A program made the position numbers and the translations under genes. The notes below the pieces were generated by a model. It searched no databases, was not told the origin of the DNA, and saw only the letters and a list, made by a program, of their open reading frames with translations. Shown here one piece after another: positions 34,082 to 43,122 of a stretch of 64,000 bases of DNA (positions are counted from its first letter, which is position 1; every line of letters begins with the position of its first letter). Source of the DNA: an uncultured Clostridia bacterium (GTDB taxonomy: Bacteria; Bacillota; Clostridia; Christensenellales; Borkfalkiaceae); contig CALVHL010000003.1 in assembly GCA_944327625.1 (NCBI GenBank), forward strand, positions 1-64,000. Reading direction: 5' to 3'.

Positions 34082-34847
34082 ACTTCTCGAAAGCGCAGTC
34101 GCGCCCGTAAGCCTTTCGGACGAGCTGTGCGCAAAGTATAAAATGTATGACAACAGCGGCATAATCGTCGATACGGGTGAGGAGGTGACGGGCTGTCTTT
34201 TCTCGCTCGATTTCTCCGTCCGTGCGGCGGAGGAGGCGGTAAAACAGGGCTATAACCTCATAATCACCCACCACCCCGCGATATACGGCGGAATTAACCG
34301 CCTCGATACGATAGGCGACGGCAAGGCGAAGGCGCTTGCACTGTGCATTAAAAAGGGCGTTTCGGTCATCTCGATGCACCTCAACTTCGACGCCGCTCCC
34401 GAGGGGATAGACTACTATCTCATGCGCGGGCTGGGCGGTAAGCAGTGCAACACCATGCTTACGGTCGAAGGCGGCGCTTACGGCAGGGTGTACGATATCG
34501 AACCCGTAAGAATTGCCGAGCTCTTAACCCGCATTTCGTCGGTATTCAGAACGCGCCGCGCGGTCGCTTACGGCGACGAAAACGCGACGGTAAGAAGGGT
34601 TGCGTCCTTCTGCGGGGCGGGCTGCGACGGACAGGCAATGCTCTTTGCCAGGGCGCAGGGCGCGGATTGCTTCGTGTCGTCCGACCTCAAACACCACGAG
34701 ATTGCCGAACTTGAAGAAAGCGGAATGGCCGTCATAGAACTGACGCATTACAGCGCGGAAGCCTACGGGTTTTCGCGCATATATGAAAACGTAAAAAGAC
34801 AGTTGCGTGTGCCTTCGTCGTTTTTCTACGACGAGCGGCTTGCGTGA
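34059..34847 (+). CDS. Nif3-like dinuclear metal centre protein
   Basis: A YqfO/YbgI family protein, 262 aa. Metal ligands are visible in LIITHHPAIYGG and VISMHLNFDAAPEG, and in SSDLKHHEIAELEE near the end. The reaction is still debated (hydrolase or GTP cyclohydrolase I-like). The long PII-like insert seen in Bacillus YqfO is absent, giving the shorter form. I use ATG 34059; a TTG three codons upstream is less likely. It overlaps trmK by 23 bases. Confidence 0.9.
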   Translation: MNVRQILELLESAVAPVSLSDELCAKYKMYDNSGIIVDTGEEVTGCLFSLDFSVRAAEEAVKQGYNLIITHHPAIYGGINRLDTIGDGKAKALALCIKKGVSVISMHLNFDAAPEGIDYYLMRGLGGKQCNTMLTVEGGAYGRVYDIEPVRIAELLTRISSVFRTRRAVAYGDENATVRRVASFCGAGCDGQAMLFARAQGADCFVSSDLKHHEIAELEESGMAVIELTHYSAEAYGFSRIYENVKRQLRVPSSFFYDERLA

Positions 34848-34862
34848 CATAAGGAGTATAAT

Positions 34863-35564
34863 ATGTCACAGATAACACAGCTTTTGAACTATCAGAAGAA
34901 GGATTCCGAATTGCTCGCCCTCGAGGAGGAGATATACAATTCGGAGGAGAGAAAGAAGTATATTCAGACGCAGAATTTCCTCAAAAAAGCATCCGAAAAG
35001 CTCGACCAGCTCGAGGGCAAATCGCAGGAACTTGCGGGGCTTTTCGACAGACTTACGGCAAAGTACGAGGAGATCTCCGAAACGCTCAAAGACTATGAAC
35101 ACATCGACGAACTCGTCGAAAGCGGCGCGGATATATCCTTCTACCAGCGCAGCGCACAGCAGCTGACGGACAGCCTCAAATCGCTCAAAGCCGAGGTAAA
35201 CAATCTCATTGCCGCCGCAAAGGAGACGCAGGACGAATATCTCGCCCTCAAAAAGAAGGTCATAGCTTCGCAGAAGCTCTATCCCGACCTCAGAAAGGCA
35301 TATCAGGACTATAAGAACACCCGTCAGGCGGCGGCGGACGCGATAGCCGAAGAACTTAAAACCATCGCCGCCGACATCGACGAGGAGGTGCTCAAAAAAT
35401 ACAAGGCCAAACGCGCCGAGCGCATATTCCCCATTCTCTGCGAAATCCGTTCGGAGCGCTGCTCGAAGTGCGGAATGGAGCTGTCGCTCGCCGATAAGGA
35501 GACGGTCTCCGCCGGCAGAGTGGTAGAGTGCGAGAACTGTCACCGCTTCCTGTACAAGGTCTGA
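34863..35564 (+). CDS. Coiled-coil protein with C4 zinc ribbon (CdsZ-like)
   Basis: A 233-aa protein: a long coiled coil over residues about 5-180, then a C-terminal zinc ribbon with CSKCGMEL and CENCHRF. Proteins of this shape follow nif3-like genes in many bacteria; one characterised relative (CdsZ, in Helicobacter and Chlamydia) affects secretion or stress functions. The ribosome site ATAAGGAGTATA is strong and the gene follows nif3 by 15 bases. Function here is unproven. Confidence 0.82.
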   Translation: MSQITQLLNYQKKDSELLALEEEIYNSEERKKYIQTQNFLKKASEKLDQLEGKSQELAGLFDRLTAKYEEISETLKDYEHIDELVESGADISFYQRSAQQLTDSLKSLKAEVNNLIAAAKETQDEYLALKKKVIASQKLYPDLRKAYQDYKNTRQAAADAIAEELKTIAADIDEEVLKKYKAKRAERIFPILCEIRSERCSKCGMELSLADKETVSAGRVVECENCHRFLYKV

Positions 35565-35590
35565 AAAATTTTCGGCAAGGGGGAAAGTTT

Positions 35591-36271
35591 ATGGAATATT
35601 CAGGTAAAAAATTGCTTCTGTTCGGCGACAGCATAATGTTCGGTTCGGGCAACGGCGGCTACGGCGTGGGCGAATACCTCTCCGACCGTCTGGGCTTCAC
35701 TCTTGCAAAATACGCCGTCGGCGGCGCGCGCGTAGGCTACGTCGCGGGCAAAAGCTGGGTGGTAGATCAGGTGCGTTGCGCGCTTTCCAACGGCGAAAGC
35801 GCCGACTATATAGTGTTCGACGGCATGACCAACGACTGTAATCTGTCGGACGGCGCAACCCTGCCCGACGTGCCTCTCGGCGAAATGACCGAGGGCTATT
35901 CGGGTTTCGACATCGAAAAGGTTGGCGAAGAAATGTCCTTTTCGCGCTGCTTCGAGGAGATAGTCTGCGCATTCATGAAGTATTTTCCCGCCGCAAAAAT
36001 TCTCTATATCCGCCCGCACAACATGGGCAGGCGCGACGACAATTTACAGCGCATTTACGGCGAGCGCGCGCTTGAAATCTGCCGCAAGTGGGGCATACCT
36101 TACGTCGATCTCTATTCAAACAGCGGCATGAACACCTTTATTCCCGAACACCGCGACGCGTTCACCTTCGACAGCTACGGCTGGGGCAGGGGAGATTGCA
36201 CCCACCCCAACGCGGCAGGGTACGAGCTAAAATATATGCCCCTCATAGAGGCGGCTGTAAGAAGTCTTTAA
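35591..36271 (+). CDS. SGNH/GDSL hydrolase
   Basis: A 226-aa esterase-type hydrolase, with no signal peptide. Block I is LLFGDSIMFGSG with the nucleophile serine, block III is DGMTNDCN, and block V is GDCTHPNAAGYE with the catalytic D and H. I start at ATG 35591, since GGGGGAAAG lies six bases upstream, and reject a 21-codon extension into the preceding gene. The substrate could be an acetylated sugar or lipid; the sequence does not say. Confidence 0.87.
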   Translation: MEYSGKKLLLFGDSIMFGSGNGGYGVGEYLSDRLGFTLAKYAVGGARVGYVAGKSWVVDQVRCALSNGESADYIVFDGMTNDCNLSDGATLPDVPLGEMTEGYSGFDIEKVGEEMSFSRCFEEIVCAFMKYFPAAKILYIRPHNMGRRDDNLQRIYGERALEICRKWGIPYVDLYSNSGMNTFIPEHRDAFTFDSYGWGRGDCTHPNAAGYELKYMPLIEAAVRSL

Positions 36272-36281
36272 GAGGTAAATT

Positions 36282-36905
36282 ATGAAAGTTCTGATGATAA
36301 ACGGCTCTGCGCACGAGCACGGCACTACGTATTCGGCGCTTAAAATAATCGCCGACGAACTCAAAAGCCAGGGCATAGACAGCGAAATAGTCTGCCTCGG
36401 CACGGCAGCGGTGCACAGCTGCATGGGCTGCGGCAACTGTCATAAGGTCGGCAAGTGCGTATTCGACGACGATCCCTTAAACGCCATCGGCGAAAAGGTA
36501 AAGGAGGCGGACGGCTACATATTCGGCGCACCCGTGCACTACGCCTCGCCCGCAGGCGCAATGGTCGCCCTGATGGACAGGCTGTTCTACGCCTACGGCA
36601 GATATATGAAGTTCAAACCGGGCGCTGCGGTCGTCGCGGCAAGGCGCGCGGGCACTACGGCTTCCTACGAAGTACTCAACAAGTACATCGGGCTCTGCAG
36701 CATGATACAGGTGCCCTCGACCTATTGGAATATGATCTATGGCAACAACGGCGAGGAGGCGCTCCGCGACGAGGAGGGCGTAAGCATAATGCGGGCAATC
36801 GGCTCTAACATGGCTTGGCTTCTGAAACTCCTCCGGAGCGCGAAGGGAACCGGGCTCGAAGCTCCCGTCGTCATCAAAAAGGAAAGGACCAACTTCATAA
36901 GATAA
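36282..36905 (+). CDS. Flavodoxin-fold NAD(P)H-dependent oxidoreductase
   Basis: A 207-aa FMN reductase-type protein. MINGSAHEHGTTYSAL is the FMN-phosphate loop. A cysteine cluster CMGCGNCHKVGKC follows at about residues 47-59, and GAPVHYASPAGAMVALMDR is typical of the iron-sulfur flavoprotein/NADPH-dependent FMN reductase group. Whether the cysteines bind an Fe-S cluster is not certain. It starts 10 bases after the SGNH gene with AAGAGGTAAATT upstream. Confidence 0.85.
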   Translation: MKVLMINGSAHEHGTTYSALKIIADELKSQGIDSEIVCLGTAAVHSCMGCGNCHKVGKCVFDDDPLNAIGEKVKEADGYIFGAPVHYASPAGAMVALMDRLFYAYGRYMKFKPGAAVVAARRAGTTASYEVLNKYIGLCSMIQVPSTYWNMIYGNNGEEALRDEEGVSIMRAIGSNMAWLLKLLRSAKGTGLEAPVVIKKERTNFIR

Positions 36906-36921
36906 TAAGTATTGAAATATC

Positions 36922-36962
36922 AAAAGCCCCCTGCGCGGAAAATATCCGCGCAGGGGGCTTTT
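36922..36962. terminator. Bidirectional intrinsic terminator
   Basis: An 18-bp perfect stem (36922-36939 with 36945-36962), beginning AAAA and ending TTTT. It ends the forward block that finishes with the oxidoreductase gene. Confidence 0.92.
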
Positions 36963-36998
36963 GCGTTGCGCTAAGAAAAATCAAGGGTAATCGGCAAA

Positions 36999-37020
36999 GA
37001 AAAAAGGCGGCTTCCGCCGC
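36999..37020 (-). terminator. Terminator of the reverse-strand block
   Basis: On the minus strand GGCGG, a 3-base loop and CCGCC are followed by six or more Ts, eight bases after the zinc-ribbon gene's stop. Confidence 0.8.
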
Positions 37021-37027
37021 CCGAAAT

Positions 37028-37360
37028 TCAGATTAAAATTGCAGACATTATTATGAAGACGAATACCCAGACCATACCGAGCGCCACGCTTGAAATTACG
37101 CTTACAAGCGCGCCTATTCCGCAGGATTTCGAGCGGAGGGGATAATCGTCCTTCCAGACGAGGAAAAGTATGAGCCCGACGATGGGGAAGAAGAAGCCTA
37201 AAATACCCCAGCCCACGCTCGAAGCGTCGTCGGGGCGAGGCTGGCGTTGATACGTATAGTTCGGCTGAGGCGCAGAATATTCGCCGCTTTGCGACTTGCC
37301 GCAGTGCGGGCAGAATACCGCGTCGTCAGAAATTTCTTTTCCACAGGACCAACAGAACAT
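37028..37360 (-). CDS. Small zinc-ribbon membrane protein
   Basis: A 110-aa protein: an N-terminal double CxxC zinc ribbon (CWSCGKEI at 3-10, CPHCGKS at 17-23), a proline/tyrosine-rich linker (about 28-45) and two or three hydrophobic segments (about 50-68, 80-110). Such zinc-ribbon-plus-membrane proteins are common in gut clostridia and have no known function. It has its own promoter (37391-37419) and a strong AAGGAG site. Confidence 0.75.
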   Translation of the reverse strand: MFCWSCGKEISDDAVFCPHCGKSQSGEYSAPQPNYTYQRQPRPDDASSVGWGILGFFFPIVGLILFLVWKDDYPLRSKSCGIGALVSVISSVALGMVWVFVFIIMSAILI

Positions 37361-37390
37361 AATTCTCTCCTTAGAGCTTTATTCTCAAAT

Positions 37391-37419
37391 ATACTATCAC
37401 AAAGCAGAAAAAATGTCAA
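37391..37419 (-). promoter_or_regulatory. Promoter of the zinc-ribbon gene
   Basis: On the minus strand, TTGACA (37419-37414), 17 bases, then TAGTAT (37396-37391). The -35 overlaps the end of the MFS gene. Confidence 0.7.
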
Positions 37420-38699
37420 CGCTCTGGCGAAACAATTGTCGCCTTACGCGCCCCTTTAAGCTTTCCGTCCCTGCACTTTACGGCAATCGCGAAGAAAATC
37501 AGCCCGAACGCGAACATTATCGCCAGCGAACCGACGCCGTAATTCTGGTTATCCGTCGCCTGCGTGACGACCGAAACGAGCAGCGTACCCGTGAACGCTG
37601 CGCCCTTGCCGAATATGTCGTACACACCGAAATATTCGCCCGACTTTTCAAGCGGAATGATCTTTGCGTAGTAAGAGCGGGAGAGCGCCTGAATAGTGCC
37701 CTGAAACAGCCCGACGCACACGGCGAGTATCCAGAAATCGACGAGGTCGTCGAGGAATATCGCATATACGCTTATGCCGAGGTATGCGGCGATGCACACG
37801 CCTATTATTATCTCTATCCTCACCGAGCGCGACAGCTTGCCTAAGAGTATCGCCGCGGGAAAGGCGACGACCTGCGTGACGAGCAGGGCGATGAGCAGCA
37901 TGGTTATGTCCAGCCCCAGCGACTGACCGTATGCCGTCGCCATGTCGATTATGGTATATACGCCGTCTATGTAGAAGAAGAACGCTATGAGGAAGAACAG
38001 CACTTTCTTTTCCTTCCACAGCTCCTTGAACACAGAACCGAGGTTTTTAACGCTCGTTTTCAGCCTTCCGGAGCGAGCGTCGACGAAGTGCAGCTGTCTG
38101 TAATTCGTCCACAGCGGCAGCGAAAAGCCTACCCACCATAAGGCGACTATTATGAACGCCGTCGGCATTGCAATGTTTACGGACATTATGCCCTGCATTG
38201 CAAGTATTACGGGTATAAGCGCCAACACGAAGGGTGCACAGCTTCCGATATATCCCAGCCCGTACCCGTAGGAGGACACTTCGTCCATTCTCTCGGGCGC
38301 GGTCACGTCGACGAGCATGCTGTCATATATTACGAGGCTTACCGAATACGCCGACTTTGCTATGACGAACAGCAGAAGAAACCATATCCAGGAGCTTAAA
38401 AAGCTCATTATTATGCAGCCCGCCGCGCCGACGAGCACGGTGACGGAAAATACCTTTTTCTTGAACCCGTCGAGGTCGGAGAGTGCGCCGAGCGTCGGAC
38501 CGAGCAGGGCGACGAGCAGGGTGGAAGCGCTCGTAGCATAGCCGAAATATGCAAGATAATCGGTCTCCGAAATGCCCGCGTCGCCCGCAATTATGTTGAA
38601 GTATACGGGTATAATCGTGCAGACGAGCAGCGTGAATGCCGAATTGCCTATGTCGTACCATACCCATTTCTTTTCGTCGGAAGTAAGTTTAAATTTCAT
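37416..38699 (-). CDS. MFS transporter, UMF1 family
   Basis: A 427-aa membrane protein with about twelve hydrophobic segments. It opens with KKWVWYDIGNSAFTLLVCTI, the hallmark of the UMF1 group (related to the yeast Atg22 effluxer). The loop ALSDLDGFKKKVF resembles the MFS motif between helices 2 and 3. The substrate is unknown; amino acids are a guess from Atg22. It overlaps the upstream phospholipase-like gene by 11 bases, so both are one transcript. Confidence 0.85.
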   Translation of the reverse strand: MKFKLTSDEKKWVWYDIGNSAFTLLVCTIIPVYFNIIAGDAGISETDYLAYFGYATSASTLLVALLGPTLGALSDLDGFKKKVFSVTVLVGAAGCIIMSFLSSWIWFLLLFVIAKSAYSVSLVIYDSMLVDVTAPERMDEVSSYGYGLGYIGSCAPFVLALIPVILAMQGIMSVNIAMPTAFIIVALWWVGFSLPLWTNYRQLHFVDARSGRLKTSVKNLGSVFKELWKEKKVLFFLIAFFFYIDGVYTIIDMATAYGQSLGLDITMLLIALLVTQVVAFPAAILLGKLSRSVRIEIIIGVCIAAYLGISVYAIFLDDLVDFWILAVCVGLFQGTIQALSRSYYAKIIPLEKSGEYFGVYDIFGKGAAFTGTLLVSVVTQATDNQNYGVGSLAIMFAFGLIFFAIAVKCRDGKLKGARKATIVSPER

Positions 38700-39552
38700 A
38701 TTTTATTTCCTCGTCTGGCGTAAGCACGGGAATATTCTCCCAGCCCTCGCACGGTCCGAAAGTCGACAAAAACGCGTCCGACAGTTCTCCGCCCGCAGTC
38801 GCGGCGGCAAAGTCTGCGGCAAGTTTTTCGCAGCTGACTTTGGCTCTTTCGCACAACTTTTCCAGCCGCAGATTGCTGTCCGCGCAGTCGGGGTTGTCCT
38901 CGCGCTCGTACAGCATGGTGTGCATCTCGTCGTACTTGCCGCTCAATTTTAAAAGAAGCCTCGTCGCGCCCCGCATGAACGCCGTTCTGCCCTGCATTGC
39001 GCGGTTGTAGAATACAAAACCTTTGAGTGCGTCGTACAGCTGCTTTTCCGAAATTTTCGGATAGTCCTCGCCGAGGTCGTTATAGAAGGGCAGTAAAACT
39101 GCGGCTGTTTCGCGGCTTTTCTTCACGCCGCAGGCAATGTCGAACGCAAAGGGGGCGACGCCGTCCTTTCGCATGACGTACTTGTCAAATTCCTTCTCTA
39201 TGGCAAAGTGCGTCACGCCCGTCGTCGTCTTTTTCTCTATATAGCCGTGGCAGGCGGTGTCCAGCGCATAGTGGCAGACCGTTCCCGCCGCGTAGGCAAG
39301 CGCGGCTTCGCCGCCCTTCGCGGCGGCTTTCGCCGCGCGGGAGAAAAAGACCTTTCCGATCTGTTCGTGCAGGTCATAGCCGACCTTGTTGACGGGGTTG
39401 GAAGAAATCGCGCGGTAGAAGAACAGCAGGTCGGGGCCTTGCAGCCCGACGAGGTATAAATCGGGGTATTTCTCCGCCGCCGCCCGCATTTCGTCCGTCA
39501 GACAGTCGAGAAATTTTTTTCCGTAAGAATAGTGCGTATAAGTCGCGGGCAT
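38689..39552 (-). CDS. Zinc-dependent phospholipase C-like protein
   Basis: A 287-aa member of the zinc-dependent PLC/S1-P1 nuclease fold group. It has no signal peptide. It opens PATYTHYSYGKKFL, with likely metal ligands in LQGPDLLFFY, GTVCHYALDTACHGYI and VTHFAIEKEFD. Such intracellular members are frequent in clostridia and their substrate is not known. The ribosome site GAGGAGGCGGAAAT is strong. It heads the reverse-strand block with the MFS gene. Confidence 0.82.
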   Translation of the reverse strand: MPATYTHYSYGKKFLDCLTDEMRAAAEKYPDLYLVGLQGPDLLFFYRAISSNPVNKVGYDLHEQIGKVFFSRAAKAAAKGGEAALAYAAGTVCHYALDTACHGYIEKKTTTGVTHFAIEKEFDKYVMRKDGVAPFAFDIACGVKKSRETAAVLLPFYNDLGEDYPKISEKQLYDALKGFVFYNRAMQGRTAFMRGATRLLLKLSGKYDEMHTMLYEREDNPDCADSNLRLEKLCERAKVSCEKLAADFAAATAGGELSDAFLSTFGPCEGWENIPVLTPDEEIKYEI

Positions 39553-39830
39553 ATTTCCGCCTCCTCGATAAACATATCACCTTAATGTAATAATCTCATA
39601 CATATAATAGTATAACTTTTGTAAAACGGCAAGTTTTACGGGGCGAAAGCTCAAAAAAGCGTGAAAAATTGTCGCAATCGCCTGCGGGCGTTCTAAACGC
39701 CGAACTTCCGCAATAGATTATATTGTCGCCCGACCGCCCGAAAGGTGCGGCGTTTTCGGCAAAAAAATACAATATTTTACAAAACGGTAATAATTTCCCC
39801 ATTATCGTTTTGTTAGAATGGGAGAGCGAT

Positions 39831-40604
39831 TTGGCGGTAATAGTAAAGTTCAAAAGCGTGCTGATATGTTTCGTGGCGGCGGTGCTCATCACCGTGCTTT
39901 CATTTTCGGCGTATTATTCGGGCGCGTATGCCGTCTGGTACGGCAACACCCCGCGCCAGCTGCCCATATATTCGGTCGAGCGGGAGGAAAAGCTCGTCTC
40001 CATTTCCTTCGACTGCGCGTGGGGAGTAGAGCATACCGACGACATACTTAACGCGCTCCGCGTGTCGGACGTCCGCGCCACCTGGTTTATGGTCGAATTC
40101 TGGGTAACCGAAAACCCGCAGTATGTCGAGAAAATCGACGCTGCGGGGCACGAAATAGGCACACATTCGGCAACCCATTCGTATATGTCCAAACAGAACG
40201 CCGAGGAGATCCGCAAGGAACTTTCAACTTCCTCCGCGGCTATAGCGGCGGTCACGGGCAAACAGCCGGAGCTCTTTCGCCCGCCCTATGGCGACTATGA
40301 CGACGAACTCATAACGACGGCGGCGGAGGAGGGCTACTATTCCATTCAGTGGGACGTGGACTCGCTCGACTGGAAAGATCTCTCGGCTTCCGACATAGCC
40401 ATGCGCGTCATAAACGCCGTCAGGAACGGCTCTATAATACTCATGCACAACAACGGTCTGCATACGGCGGAGGCGGTGCCCATCATTTTAGAGACGCTCA
40501 AAAACCGGGGCTATACCTTCGTGCCGATAGGCGAACTCATTTACCGCGAAAATTACACGATAAACGCCGAAGGCAGGCAGGTAAGCACGGCTTCGGAACA
40601 ATGA
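39831..40604 (+). CDS. PdaB-like polysaccharide deacetylase
   Basis: A 257-aa NodB-fold deacetylase with an N-terminal membrane segment (about residues 4-28), acting on peptidoglycan or another N-acetylated glycan outside the membrane. The first motif reads SFDCAWGVEHTDDIL, as in PdaB-type enzymes that keep one aspartate. The zinc motif is HSATHSYM in GTHSATHSYMS, and RPPYGDY and LMHNNG are the arginine and histidine motifs. I take the TTG at 39831, with GGGAGAG before it; the longer in-frame extension would cover untranslated DNA. Paired with SpoVAC and YlxY it hints at spore-wall metabolism. Confidence 0.85.
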   Translation: MAVIVKFKSVLICFVAAVLITVLSFSAYYSGAYAVWYGNTPRQLPIYSVEREEKLVSISFDCAWGVEHTDDILNALRVSDVRATWFMVEFWVTENPQYVEKIDAAGHEIGTHSATHSYMSKQNAEEIRKELSTSSAAIAAVTGKQPELFRPPYGDYDDELITTAAEEGYYSIQWDVDSLDWKDLSASDIAMRVINAVRNGSIILMHNNGLHTAEAVPIILETLKNRGYTFVPIGELIYRENYTINAEGRQVSTASEQ

Positions 40605-40628
40605 AATACAAAATAAGAGGTGAAAAAT

Positions 40629-41324
40629 ATGAACAACACGACTGAAAAGAACAACAGGGTTTATATCTGCGGCAGGATAGTCACCGACGCGACTTTCTCG
40701 CACGAGGTGTTCGGCGAGGGCTTCTACGAATTTTCCGTCGAGGTCGCAAGGCTTTCGGGGCAGACGGATGTTCTGCCCGTCACGATCTCCGAACGGCTGA
40801 TGGGCGGGGGAATGAAGAAGGGCGACGAGCTGTGCGCCCTCGGTCAGTTCCGCTCGTACAACAAGCTCGAAAACGGCAGATCGCGCCTCATGCTGACGGT
40901 ATTCGTCAGGGAAATTCTTTCAACCCGCCCCGGGCGCAACCCCAATTCGATAGTGCTTTCGGGCTATATCTGCAAGCCGCCCGTCTACCGCACTACGCCG
41001 TTCAACCGCGAGATTGCCGACCTCCTCATCGCCGTCAACCGCTCGTATAACAAGAGCGACTATATCCCGACGATAGCGTGGGGCAGAAACGCGCGGTTCG
41101 TCAGAAATCTGCAGGTGGGCGATAAAGTTGCGCTCTCGGGCAGAATACAGTCGAGGGAGTACCAGAAAAAACAGCCCGACGACAGCTTCGTCACCATGAC
41201 GGCTTACGAGGTGTCGGTCTCCAAGCTCGCCACCTACGAGGACGACGCCGACTTCGACATAGACGAGGAATTCGACCTCTATTCGCTTCCCCGCCTGACC
41301 GACGGCGAACAGCTCAAAGGCTGA
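40629..41324 (+). CDS. Single-stranded DNA-binding protein, long two-OB form
   Basis: A 231-aa protein with two OB-fold segments: RVYICGRIVTDATFSHEV (about 10-27) and SIVLSGYICKPPVYRTTPF (about 105-123), the second carrying the SSB signature ADLLIAVNRSYNKSDYIPTIAWGRNA. The tail is acidic (EDDADFDIDEEFD). A typical SSB has one OB fold, so this looks like the duplicated accessory form seen in clostridia. The start is ATG 40629 behind AGAGGTG; the GTG three codons earlier is part of that ribosome site. Confidence 0.82.
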   Translation: MNNTTEKNNRVYICGRIVTDATFSHEVFGEGFYEFSVEVARLSGQTDVLPVTISERLMGGGMKKGDELCALGQFRSYNKLENGRSRLMLTVFVREILSTRPGRNPNSIVLSGYICKPPVYRTTPFNREIADLLIAVNRSYNKSDYIPTIAWGRNARFVRNLQVGDKVALSGRIQSREYQKKQPDDSFVTMTAYEVSVSKLATYEDDADFDIDEEFDLYSLPRLTDGEQLKG

Positions 41325-41378
41325 AAGGGCAAGTATTTAACATATACGCTGTGACAAAATAACATTGCCGATAAATTG

Positions 41379-41404
41379 AAACCGCCGATACCTTTCGGCG
41401 GTTT
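41379..41404 (+). terminator. Intrinsic terminator after the SSB gene
   Basis: AAACCGCCG (41379-41387) pairs with CGGCGGTTT (41396-41404), then T. It lies within the longest open frame of the next gene and so excludes that frame's upstream start. Confidence 0.85.
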
Positions 41405-41414
41405 TAGTGCTATA

Positions 41415-42794
41415 ATGAAGAAGATTATGAAGGCTCATACACAGGATTTGACAAAGGGCAACGTGTGGAAGACACTGCTCTTTTATTCGCTCCCGCTTCT
41501 GGGCAGCGCAATGGTACAGCAGGCATATTCGCTCGTCGACCTGCTGATAGTCGGAAATTTCGCTTATGACGGACAGAACGCGCTTACGGCGGTGGGCGAG
41601 GCGACGATCGTCGTCAACATTCTGCTGGCGTTCGCGCTCGGCTGCAACGGCGGCTGTTCGGTCATAGTTTCCCGCTATTTCGGCGCGAAAAACAGCCGAA
41701 AGGTGAGGGAGACGGTCAATACATCGCTCATCTCCTTTGCCGTGCTCTGCGCGGTCATTATGGCTTTGGGCTTTGCGCTGGCTCGCTCGTCAATGCTCGC
41801 GCTCGGCGTGGACGAAGGCAAGATAATGGAGGACAGCCTCGCATATCTCAACATATACGTGTTGTCAATGCCCTTCGTCTTTTTATATAACGTCGGCTGC
41901 GGCATCTGCTCGGCGCTCGGCGACAGTAAATCGCCCTTCCTGTTCCTCGTGTTCTCGTCGGTCGTCAACGTCGGGCTCGACCTGCTGTTCGTCTGCGTAT
42001 TCCATTGGGACGTTGCGGGCGCGGCTTGGGCGACGCTCATATCCCAGGCGGCGGCGTGCGTGCTGACGGTAATCGTGCTCATGAGAAAGCTTAAAGAAGT
42101 CGGCGGCGAGGGCGCGTCGAAGTTCAACAAATATATCTGCCGCGACCTCATAATAACCTCCGTGCCCATAATCTTGCAGAACAGCTTTGTCTCGGTCGGC
42201 AATCTGTTCGTGCAGAAGAAGATAAACGAGATAAGCTATGACGCGGCGGCGGGCTTCACGACGGCTTTCAAGCTCGTGCAGATAGCCAACGTCGGCGTCG
42301 GCAATATGACAAGCGGGCTTGCCAACTTCTGCTCTCAGAACAAGGCGGCGGGCGAATACAAGCGCATCAAGACGGGCTATCTCGCCGTGCTCGTGTACGC
42401 CATGATAACCAGTCTCGTATTCCTCGCGCTATGCGAACTTCTGCCACGTCCGCTGACGATGATATTCATCGACCAGCCCACCGACGAGGCGATAGACTGT
42501 TCGATAATGTTCTTGCAGATAGTGGCGGCGTTCCTGCCCGCCGTGTGCGTAAAAATAGTCTCCGACGGCGCGGTCAGGGGGTGCGGCGGCAACCTCGGCT
42601 TCACCATCTCGACCTTTACCGACCTCATTTTAAGGGTGGCGTTCGTCTATATACTCGTCGACGCGGGTATGGGCTTTTCGGGCGTGTGTTGGGCGTGGGC
42701 GATCGGCTGGTCGGTAAGTATGTTTATCGCGCTCGGCTTCTACATTGCAACCCCCTGTCTCAGGAAAAAATATGCTCTGCAAAAAAACGCTTGA
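41415..42794 (+). CDS. MATE family efflux transporter
   Basis: A 459-aa multidrug and toxin extrusion antiporter with about twelve membrane segments in two halves. The start DLTKGNVWKTLLFYSLPLLGS and QQAYSLVDLLIVGNF are typical, as are the repeat-like second half and PRPLTMIFIDQPTDEAI. The substrate is unknown. An extended -10 (TG-C-TATAAT, 41408-41416) overlaps the first ATG, so translation may really start at the ATG at 41427 on a nearly leaderless mRNA. It ends just inside the promoter of the T-box leader. Confidence 0.85.
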   Translation: MKKIMKAHTQDLTKGNVWKTLLFYSLPLLGSAMVQQAYSLVDLLIVGNFAYDGQNALTAVGEATIVVNILLAFALGCNGGCSVIVSRYFGAKNSRKVRETVNTSLISFAVLCAVIMALGFALARSSMLALGVDEGKIMEDSLAYLNIYVLSMPFVFLYNVGCGICSALGDSKSPFLFLVFSSVVNVGLDLLFVCVFHWDVAGAAWATLISQAAACVLTVIVLMRKLKEVGGEGASKFNKYICRDLIITSVPIILQNSFVSVGNLFVQKKINEISYDAAAGFTTAFKLVQIANVGVGNMTSGLANFCSQNKAAGEYKRIKTGYLAVLVYAMITSLVFLALCELLPRPLTMIFIDQPTDEAIDCSIMFLQIVAAFLPAVCVKIVSDGAVRGCGGNLGFTISTFTDLILRVAFVYILVDAGMGFSGVCWAWAIGWSVSMFIALGFYIATPCLRKKYALQKNA

Positions 42795-42818
42795 TTTTTT
42801 GTCTCGGGTGTGTTATTA
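42790..42818 (+). promoter_or_regulatory. Promoter of the leuA T-box leader
   Basis: TTGATT (42790-42795), 17 bases, then TATTAT (42813-42818). It overlaps the last codons of the MATE gene. Confidence 0.6.
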
Positions 42819-42837
42819 TGGATAAAATTAAATATTT

Positions 42838-43092
42838 ATAATGCGTTGAAGCGGAGCAGTAACTCCATTTTCGGGTTTCAGAGAACCGTCGGTCGGTGCA
42901 AGACGGGCGAAGAAAGGGGGCGAACTCGCCGCGGAGCAGACTCGCCGAAAACTGTAAGTAAGCGGGTACGGTTGTCCGCCGTAAAGGGGACGGGCTGTCA
43001 TAGCAGCCGTAAGGCGGAAAATTTTTCCGTAAAGAAGAGTGGTACCACGCAGGGCACGGCGTCTCTTTAAGAGATTACCGTGCCTTTTTTAT
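42838..43092 (+). ncRNA. T-box riboswitch, leucine-specific, upstream of leuA
   Basis: A tRNA-sensing leader. Seen: the apical stem I signature GGTCGGTGCAAG (42890-42902); a specifier-loop pattern GAACTC...GGAGC, whose CTC at 42925-42927 is a leucine codon; the antiterminator T-box AGAGTGGTACCACGC (43036-43050), whose TGG-side bulge pairs with the tRNA acceptor end; and a terminator GGCACGG/CCGTGCC (43053-43084) followed by six Ts. Uncharged tRNA-Leu would prevent termination and switch leuA on. The specifier codon matches the gene, which supports the call. Confidence 0.93.
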
Positions 43093-43122
43093 ACCGCCGT
43101 ATAGAAAACTGTAAGGAGAATT